Source: Mucidula mucida (Eukaryota > Basidiomycota > Agaricomycetes > Agaricales > Physalacriaceae). Taken from it: a stretch of 25,124 nucleotides of DNA. Shown here piece after piece: positions 17,991 to 25,124 of the stretch (the first letter of the stretch is position 1; each line of letters opens with the position of its first letter). Under the pieces are notes generated by a model, which saw nothing but the letters and a program-made list of their open reading frames with translations, made no database searches and had not been told where the DNA came from. The stretch spans positions 1 through 25,124 of the forward strand of contig JADNYV010000499.1 of NCBI GenBank assembly GCA_015501055.1, written 5' to 3'. Both the position numbers and the translations under genes were made by a program.

Positions 17991-20420
17991 ATGTGGTTAT
18001 CTGCGAGTCGTCTTGCTGTGTCGACGGCACGTTTTTCAGTCGCGTGCACACCACGGCCGCGATTCCGCCTTTCGAACCATCGTGCAATAGTGCAGCAATG
18101 GAGAACATTGCAATCCGTGGCGAACCAGAAACCGGAGCCCAAGGCAAAACCCAAACCTGCGGAAGTGGAGCCTACTGTTGCGGAACAACGACGGACCGAT
18201 TGGGGCATCGTGAAGCGGTTAATGGAGAATGTGTGGCCAAAAGATGACTGGAAAACGCGCGGAACTGTTGTTTTAGGATTCGGTCTCCTGATATCTGGCA
18301 AGGTCGGCTCTTCGTACACTTTCGTTTCAGTTCGCGTTGACCTTTGCCCCGAAGCTTTTAAACGTGCAAGTTCCCCTCATCTTCAAGGGCGTCGTCGACT
18401 CTCTTAACTTGGATATAACGGCTTCGTCAACAGTCTGGACGGTAGCGGGATCTTTGATCCTTGGATGTATGTGTCATCTTTTCTGTGCAAGGAAACGCGT
18501 CCAATCATCTTTGTCCTTAGATGGCGCCGCGAGGATAGGCTCTACTATCTTTGGAGAAATGCTCAACGCTGTCTTTGCCAATATCGGCCAACGCGCCATT
18601 CGCAAAGTTGCACGGGAGACGTTCAATCAGTTGCTCAACATGAACCTACAGTTCCACCTCTCGCGACAAACAGGGGGGCTAACCCGCGCCATTGACCGTG
18701 GTACAAAGTAAGTAGACTTCCATACTCTTTCTAGCCACGACTTAACCGTCATCAATAGAGGGATATCTTTCATACTTCAAGCTGTCCTCTTCCGAATACT
18801 CCCCACAGCTCTCGAGATCTCGCTTGTATGCGGTATATTGACTTACAAGTTTGGTTGGGATTTCGCGGCTATCACTGTAGGAACCTTAGCCGCGTATACT
18901 TGGTTTACTGTAAGAACAACGTCCTGGAGGTTCGTTTACGCACTCTCACATTTTTTCGACTCGTTTCACCTATGTTTCTAGAACCCGCTTTCGGCGCGAG
19001 GCCAACAAAGCAGATAACGCGGCCGCTACGGTCGCCGTTGACTCTTTGATCAACTTCGAGGCCGTCAAGGTATGTTGCATTCCCAATCTCATAGATGCAG
19101 CACTGACTCCTTTAGTCAGCATTTCAACAACGAGCAGTATGAAGTTTCTCAGTACGACAAACATCTCAAAGATTATGAGAAGTCATCCGCGAAAATCACA
19201 ACGTCTCTTGCCTTCCTCAATTCCGGACAAAATGTCATTTTCTCCAGCGCGCTGACCATGACCATGTTCATGGCTGCCCAGGGGGTGATCAATGGTAAGT
19301 TACGCCGTTCGTTATTTACTCATGGTTCAACAATATCTGTAGGAACTATGACTGTCGGTGACCTGGTCATGGTCAATCAACTCATCTTTCAACTTTCACT
19401 CCCACTGAACTTCCTCGGAACAATATATCGAGAAATGCGCCAGAACCTTTTAGACATGGAAGTCCTCTTCAAACTCCGTGAACAAAATCCACCTCCAGAG
19501 GACAGCGCCGGCGCCCTTCCTCTGACTTTCAAAGGCGGCTCAATCCGCTTTGAGAATGTCAATTTTGGCTACCACCCCGACCGTCCCATATTTCGCGATC
19601 TCTCTTTCACAGTTCCAGCCGGCAAGAAGATAGCTATCGTCGGACCCTCCGGATGCGGCAAGTCGACTGTCTTCAGACTGTTATTTAGATTCTACGATCT
19701 GAACTCGGGAAAAATCTTCATTGACGGCCAGGAGATTCGAGATATACAGCTGGAAAGCCTGCGTAGTAACATCGGAGTTGTGCCACAAGACACTCCCTTA
19801 TTCCATGCAGACATCATGCACAATGTCCGGTATGGTAGACTGAGTGCGACGGACGAGGAGGTGATTCAAGCTACCACCAAGGCGAATGTCCATAAGACAA
19901 TCATTGGACTGCCTGAGGGATACAAGACGAAAGTGGGTGAGCGAGGGCTAATGATCAGTGGAGGGGAAAAGCAGAGATTGGCTGTTGCCAGAGTGTTACT
20001 CAAGGATCCACCGATTCTCTTTTTCGACGAGGCGGTAAGGGTCTTCCCTTTGTTTTGTAAGATCGCTTCACTAATAGTTTCTAGACTTCAGCCCTAGACG
20101 CACATACAGAGTTCGAGCTAATGCGGAATATCAACACCTCGTTGTTGGATAAAGGCAGAACGAGTATCTTTATCGCCCATCGGTTGCGGACAGTGATTGA
20201 AGCAGGTAGGCTAGAATGCCCTCGAATTTCACTTGTATCAACTGTTTCTCTAGACTTGATCATTGTCTTGAAAGATGGCAGTGTTGCAGAACAAGGAACT
20301 CACGATGAATTGCTACGAAGGGGAGGGATATATTATAGCATGTGGCAGCAACAGGCAGCTGCAGATATTTTAGGAGACATCGAGGAGGTTCAAGAAGAGG
20401 AAGAGGCGCGGTTGAGGTAG
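17991..20420 (+). CDS. ATM1: Mitochondrial ABC transporter of the Atm1/ABCB7 type
   Basis: A half-transporter of the inner mitochondrial membrane that exports a sulfur/glutathione compound needed for cytosolic Fe-S protein assembly. Nine exons (17991-18302, 18355-18466, 18521-18707, 18759-18929, 18982-19069, 19120-19294, 19343-20034, 20085-20205, 20254-20420) give 2025 bases and 674 residues, near the yeast length. A basic Ser/Arg-rich N-terminus fits a mitochondrial presequence. The six-helix domain includes [50 protein letters not shown] [20 protein letters not shown] and [14 protein letters not shown]. The nucleotide-binding domain has Walker [10 protein letters not shown] (449-457), VPQDTPLF, signature [14 protein letters not shown], Walker [14 protein letters not shown] and AHRLRT. 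Intron 1 uses a GAAG acceptor after a TTGAC branch-like site; the nearer CAG would leave a 28-base intron and add residues absent from the family. Confidence 0.93.
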
Positions 20421-20890
20421 TTTGGGTTTAGACTATCTCAGCATATGTTTCGGACTATTCAGCACTACCACTACTCATGTAACGTACATTGTAAATATTG
20501 TATAATCACCGAAGATCTCGATTCAGAACGGGATCTCTGAGCCCCAGAACCTTAGGACGATTCAGGAAGGGGTGGCGCTGATCCACGTCGCAACATCAGG
20601 TTGTTTCTCTACACCGACGTTAACGTTCTCCCTTGACGTGTGCTCCTTCTTGACTTTCAGGGCCTGGCGAATACGGGTATATAGCCCGTACTCATCGGGA
20701 CCCATGACACAAACCAGAACGCGCAATATGGGAACGAAGCAAGGACGGTTAGGCAATAAAATTGCCATAATATGCCCTGTTCGCAATATTCTAGTCTTCG
20801 ATGCAGTCACACCGCGAGCTACACTATATACTCGTCGCTGATTCGCGTTTTCGCGGTCAATAGCAGAATCATGTGGCCAAGGCCATCAGC
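20421..20890. other. Intergenic region between ATM1 and GMC copy 1
   Basis: About 470 bases from the ATM1 stop to the edge of the duplicated GMC promoter. A TACATTGTAAATATTGTATAATC stretch just after the ATM1 stop region (around 20484-20506) is AT-rich and could hold the polyadenylation signal. No gene is supported. One plus-strand frame (20572-20841) has no recognisable content. Confidence 0.45.
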
Positions 20891-20915
20891 GAGCATCGGC
20901 GTTAGGTGGCGTCTC

Positions 20916-20920
20916 TATAA
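20916..20920 (+). promoter_or_regulatory. TATA box of GMC oxidoreductase copy 1
   Basis: CTCTATAAGAGGCTGA places TATAA 44 bases upstream of the ATG at 20960. The aligned position in copy 2 (24086-24090) reads TACAA within CTCTACAAGAGGCTGA, at the same distance from its ATG. Confidence 0.6.
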
Positions 20921-20959
20921 GAGGCTGATATTCGCTGTGAGTTTTCTTGGCACTCCAAA

Positions 20960-23175
20960 ATGACACTTCTCCTCATCTCAATCGGTTTCCTACTCGTGAA
21001 TGCAGGATTTGCATTAGTCTACGAAGCGTTTGGAGAACTTCCTAATCAGACCTATGACTTCGTGATTGTTGGAGGTAAGCGCTTTCACTTGTGCAAGTCA
21101 CTAGCGTTAAAGTCTGTGCGCTGCAAGGAGGAACGGCGGGAAATGTTCTGGCGAACCGACTTACGGAGGATCCGGATGCCAGCGTCCTCGTTCTTGAGGC
21201 AGCAGGCTCGTACGTGACGATGGCCTTTGCCGTAAAGTGCATTTATACTGAAATCCCATAGAAATGAAGGTGTACTTCTCTCCGAAGTGCCTTGGTTCTG
21301 TACACAACTCCCCGGCTCGGTGTATGATTGGAATTTTACGACAATAGGACAGCCTGGTTTAAATGGACGCTCCATACCGTACCCCAGAGGGTATCTGCTT
21401 GGCGGCAGCAGCTCTATCAGTAAGCACTATTGCTTCTTCACGACGTTGACTGCTGCTTAACATAATGTTTACATAGACTTCATGTTCTACACGCGTGGTT
21501 CGGAGGATGATTACGACCGTTTCGCGCGTACCACTGGCGATGACGGGTGGTCGTGGAATGAGATGCTTCCGTATTTTTTCAAGGTACTAGGACCGCCTAC
21601 TTTCATCCATTCATTGACACGATGATCATTAGAACGAACAATTCGTGCCGCCAGCTGATGGGCATAATACGTCAGGCCAATTCAATCCTACTATCCACGG
21701 CTTCAGTGGTATAAATTCTGTTAGTCTACCAGGTTATCCGCGTGGTAGCGATGTCAAGGTACTGCAAGCCCTCGATGAACTAGCTGAGGAGTACCCTTTT
21801 GAGCTGGATTACAACAATGGAAATCCGAATGGCATAGGTAGACCGTTCTCCTCCTGTTGATCTCCTTGATTCGCTCAAGGCACCTGCAGGATGGGTCCAA
21901 TCAACGGTAGGTAACGGGACCAGAAGTAGCTCAGCCACATCATATCTCGGTCCCAAAATGAATCGGCCAAATTTGGATGTCCTCCTCCATGCGTATGTTA
22001 CGCGTATATTGCTCCAGGACTCTGAAGGCTCAGAGCCACATTTCAATACTGTGGAGTTCATGCACGGCTCTGATGGCGGTAAATCTGTACTCTTCTAGAG
22101 CTAAAATCATTCCTGACTTCAAGATTAGCCATCCATACCATCACGACGAATCGCGAAATCATTCTCTCAGCCGGCGCGATCGGTACCCCGCACATTCTTC
22201 TGAACTCTGGCATAGGAGACTCAGAGAGTCTGAGTGCCATTGGAGTCAAATCGACACTGCATTTGCCTAGCGTTGGCCAAAATGTTACCGACCATCCCCG
22301 TTGGGCTTTATTGTGGTCCATAAGTGACAATAACACGTTTGAAAGTGTATACTGGAGGAATGCTACCTTCCAGCAAGAATCGTTGACAGAGTGGCGAGAA
22401 TCACGCACCGGGTTCTTGTCGTCTCCTCCTGCCACTCAGGTCGGTTTTCTTCGATTCTCTGAGGAGGAGGTAACGTGGGATGACCGGTGCGCCGGACAAG
22501 GGACGCCTCAATACGAGCTGATATTTACTGTAAGTCCGATGACTGGTTTACATGATTTTTTTTGAAGACCTTTGTAACAGAATGGAAGGCAACTTCCTCC
22601 CATCCCGGCGACTGGCGACACTTTCAGCATCGCGCTCGTCGTTCTTTGTCCATTGTCAAGTATGTGTTAACGTCCTCCTCTATTTGTTCGAACTGATGTA
22701 ACATCCTGCAGGAGGTAATATTACTATCAATACTACGGACTTCCTCGCGCCACCGGTCATCAATCCCAACCTTCTTTCCGACCCGCAGGATGTCGCGATC
22801 ATGACAGCTATAGCAGCAAAAGCTCAGCGCTTTGTCACCGCTTCGACGTGGAAAGACTACATCCTGAGTCCTTTAACTAATGTTACGGACGACAATATCC
22901 GTAACGGTACCTCGACTATCTATCACCCCGTCGGTTCCGCCAGCATGTCTCCCGTCGGCGCAGACTGGGGCGTTGTTGATCCGAACCTGCTGCTCAAAGG
23001 CGCCAGGGGCGTGAGGATTGTAGACGCAAGCGTTTTGGTAATCTTACCAACACTTTCTCTCACACATTACTCATTATATCCTTAGCCATTCATTCCTTCC
23101 GCACATACGCAGGTGCCGGTGTATGCGTTCGCTGAAAGAGCAGCAGATCTTATAAAGGAAGCATGGAAATACTAG
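20960..23175 (+). CDS. Secreted GMC oxidoreductase (aryl-alcohol oxidase-like), copy 1, intact
   Basis: An FAD flavoenzyme that oxidises aryl or other alcohols and reduces oxygen to hydrogen peroxide outside the cell, feeding peroxidases. Ten exons (20960-21074, 21128-21209, 21262-21419, 21477-21583, 21633-21837, 21890-22078, 22129-22529, 22581-22659, 22712-23037, 23086-23175) sum to 1752 bases and 583 residues. It begins with a signal peptide (MTLLLISIGFLLVNAGFA). The dinucleotide-binding motif VGGGTAGNVLANRL is split by intron 1. PROSITE-type GMC signatures are seen in YPRGYLLGGSSSINFM and LSAGAIGTPHILLNSGIG. The catalytic pair is His 517 (YHPVGSASMSP) and His 561 (PSAHTQVPVYAFAER). Their spacing of 44 equals that of the two active-site histidines in Pleurotus aryl-alcohol oxidase. 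Many NxT/S sites suggest glycosylation. The exact substrate cannot be read. The 5' half is duplicated downstream. Confidence 0.92.
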
Positions 23176-24060
23176 ACAGGTGGACTAACATATAAGCAGT
23201 CTTGTTGGCTGTTTTCTACATACATCAGCTTTTCCATCTCCTAGCGGAAGTGTGCACCAACTTGAAACCCTATGGTGACTGCCCAGGTAATGGCCAAATA
23301 ATCTTTCTATCTCTGTGCGATCGCACTAAATACTCTGAGAAAAGAGCGTGCAGTGTATATCAAGTTATCCGGGAGAGATTGAAGGAAACGAAGCACTGTC
23401 AATGTGCCTGTCGTTACTGAAGATTTCTCGACTTATGCAGCGCCACTACGTACTACCCACAGTGTATGTGATATTCTAGACGCCTTGTTGTAAGTTGTGC
23501 AATCGAACAGTACCTCCTGAGCCCAAAGCGGCATAACTTTGAGGACTATGCGGCAGACGGTGGCGTTCAAGATGGCCCTCCGCCAGTTCCGTTTATGGTA
23601 ACAATAACCCACGAGCCGACGTGTTGTTTCAGGTTTTGTTCATTTGGACCGGCGGCTATCACCTTGTAATCTTCTTGACACCAATTCTCCTGCTTCTCGA
23701 CTGTGCGCAAAATAGGCTTTGGCGAATATAGTTGTCCCAGTGCCACCCGCACCCATCAATTCCTAGAACGGCGAATGGCAAGCACGACCAGAAGTATGCA
23801 ACTTGGCTTTTTTTCCTCGAGTTTTCGCCTTCTCTGAACTTGATACTGCTTTCCTGATCGTGATACGACGGGACGCACAACTTGAGCTTCCCAGGACCCA
23901 ATGCCAGAAACTGTCGTCAACATGTTCGATTCTATATAGGGGAGACCAGTCCAATTGCACAATTGCAAGTAGCGGTATTACCAACCTCAACAGCTTCATC
24001 ATATGGAAACGGTCTGGATACCTTCGATTTTCCAATCCTAGTACAGGAGGCGACCACCGG
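23176..24060. other. Intergenic region between the two GMC copies
   Basis: About 885 bases with no supported gene. Minus-strand frames at 23567-23752 and 23659-24035 have no recognisable family. A GAGGTGTT-containing stretch (minus strand, 23715-23755) vaguely resembles a P-loop but lacks the lysine. No repeat or mobile element ends are seen. Confidence 0.4.
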
Positions 24061-24129
24061 CGTTACTTAACTTCGGAGGCCTCTCTACAAGAGGCTGACA
24101 TTTCCTCTGAGTCGCCCTAGCTCGGGACG

Positions 24130-25124
24130 ATGCTTCCCCTCATCACACTCGGTTTCTGCTCGTGGAGACGGCCTTTGGGCTGATCTACGAGACCATCGAA
24201 GATCTTCCTAGTCATACCTACGACTTTGTGGTGGTTGGAGGTGCGCGCCTCCATTTCGTATATGCTAACCGCTCTCAATGATGTATACTGGCAGGCGGGG
24301 ACTGCAGGCAATGTTATCGCGAACCGACTTACAGAGGATCCGCCCGTCACAGTCCTCGTTCTTGAGGCAGCAGGATCGTACGTCATCACCACATATCAAG
24401 TGGGCGTGCAAGGACTGAAATCTCGCACAGCAACGAAGGCGTGATTCTTTCAGAAGTACCGTTCTTCTGTGTGCAGCTCATAGGCACGGCTTACGATTGG
24501 AATTTTACGACGACGGTACAACCTGGATTGAATGGACGAGCCATATCTTATCCCAGAGGGTACATGCTTGGCGGCAGCAGTTCCACCAGTGGGTTCCATC
24601 GCAATCGACGTGCTATGTATGAGTGGTAACATTCTGTGTCCATCAGATTTCATGGTCTACACGCGCGGCTCAGCGGACGATTACAACCGTTATGCTGAGA
24701 TTACTGGTGATGACGGTTGGTCATGGAACGAGATGCTTCCATACATCCTCAAGGTAGTTACTCGTATCCGTCTGCTTTCGAAGCCACTGACACTTTAATC
24801 ATCAGAACGAACAATTTGTGGCGCCGTCTGACGGTCACGACACTACCGGCGAATTCGATCCTGCGTTTCACAGCTTCACTGGCGTGAACTCTGTCAGTTT
24901 ACCAGGCTACGCTCATGGTAGCGACGAGAAGGTACTGCAAGCCGTTGATGAACTGGCTGAGGAGTATCCATATGATTTGGATTACAACGATGGGAAACCG
25001 AATGGCATAGGTAAGCTATTGCTTCATAATCGGTGTCCTCAGCTTGCTCAATGGGCTCATATCTCCAGGGTGGCTGCAGTCGACGGTAGGCAACGGGACC
25101 AGAAGCAGCTCAGCCACCTCATAC
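24130..25124 (+). pseudogene. GMC oxidoreductase copy 2, partial; two frame changes near the 5' end
   Basis: Paralogue of the upstream enzyme, cut by the window end. By alignment the exons are 24130-24240, 24295-24377, 24431-24588, 24647-24753, 24806-25010 and 25079 onward. Exons 3 to 6 are open and conserved (EGVILSEVPFFCVQL, SYPRGYMLGGSS, NFMVYTRGSADDYN, DDGWSWNEMLPYILK, LPGYAHGSDEKVLQ), and their introns are normal GT-AG. Exon 1 lacks one base relative to copy 1 near 24151 (GGTTTCTGCTC versus GGTTTCCTACTC), so from the ATG the frame stops at TGA 24181-24183 inside the signal peptide. Exon 2 has one extra base in GCGGGGACT near 24299. The two changes cancel in length, but the stop lies between them. 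The TATA box is also changed. It could be a young pseudogene, a gene with an unseen upstream exon, or a working gene with two sequencing errors. The evenness of exons 3-5 argues for recent selection. Confidence 0.65.

Larger units (their letters stand above)
20890..25124 (+). repeat. Tandem gene duplication including core promoter (units about 3.17 kb apart)
   Basis: The segment from about 20890 through copy 1 recurs from about 24060 to the window end in the same orientation. Promoter, exon order and intron positions are all conserved. Exons 3, 4 and 5 have identical lengths in both copies (158, 107 and 205 bases), while the introns have diverged in sequence and length. The upstream limit is visible as TCGGCGTTAGG versus CCGGCGTTACT. 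This is a diverged duplication of a whole gene, not a recent exact repeat. Confidence 0.85.

Noticed and set aside
23567..24035. Minus-strand stretch with LMGAGGTGTT, resembling a Walker A P-loop of an NTPase
   Set aside because: The key lysine is missing, flanking frames are interrupted, and no downstream NTPase motif is seen.
1..25124. CRISPR array, transposon ends, tRNA or rRNA genes, secondary-metabolite or defence system
   Set aside because: None visible: no regular direct repeats, no transposase or reverse-transcriptase motifs, no tRNA-like cloverleaf noticed by eye, and the gene content is mostly conserved housekeeping.

Overview
The window looks like nuclear DNA of a filamentous basidiomycete, most likely an Agaricomycete. 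Nearly every gene is cut by short introns of 43-72 bases, the genes are packed head-to-head and tail-to-tail, and the protein set is typical of that group. That set includes an autophagic lipase of the Atg15 type, an Atm1 transporter and tandem secreted GMC oxidoreductases of the aryl-alcohol-oxidase type. I reconstructed about 78 introns by hand from reading frame, splice sites and family conservation. The gene models are therefore inferences from sequence, although most exon sums come out exactly in frame.

Layout, left to right. A cullin-type protein runs leftwards off the window (1-757, -). Only 75 bases separate its start from a Tim17/22/23-like membrane protein (833-1669, +). A WD40 protein (2144-3522, -) is divergent from a 14-exon glutamine synthetase (3906-6023, +). 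Tail-to-tail with that lies a DUF3074/START-like protein (6089-6990, -), followed by mitochondrial ribosomal protein bL27m (7096-7682, -). The bL27m gene shares a 150-base promoter with SKP1 (7833-8584, +). The mRNA guanylyltransferase (8814-10525, +) ends 2 bases from a small unassigned minus-strand reading frame (10528-10837). A serine/proline-rich 212-residue protein (11469-12224, -) follows. A gene-poor stretch (12225-14507) holds possible minus-strand exons that I could not assign. Guanine deaminase (14508-16244, +) converges on ATG15 (16400-17782, -), which is divergent from the mitochondrial ABC transporter ATM1 (17991-20420, +). The right end carries a tandem pair of GMC oxidoreductases. 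Copy 1 (20960-23175) is intact. Copy 2 (24130 to the window end) has two single-base frame changes and a changed TATA box.

The genes do not form one pathway. Most are housekeeping genes: SCF ubiquitin ligase, mRNA capping, mitochondrial translation, Fe-S export, purine salvage and autophagy. The only clearly accessory part is the GMC pair, which would supply extracellular hydrogen peroxide for lignocellulose attack. I saw no CRISPR array, transposon, rRNA, tRNA or recognisable novel defence or biosynthetic system. The most unusual signals are at gene-structure level: three GC-AG introns of one donor type, micro-exons of 9 and 11 bases in the glutamine synthetase gene, and frame disruptions in the cullin, WD40 and second GMC genes. 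These disruptions could be assembly errors or real decay.
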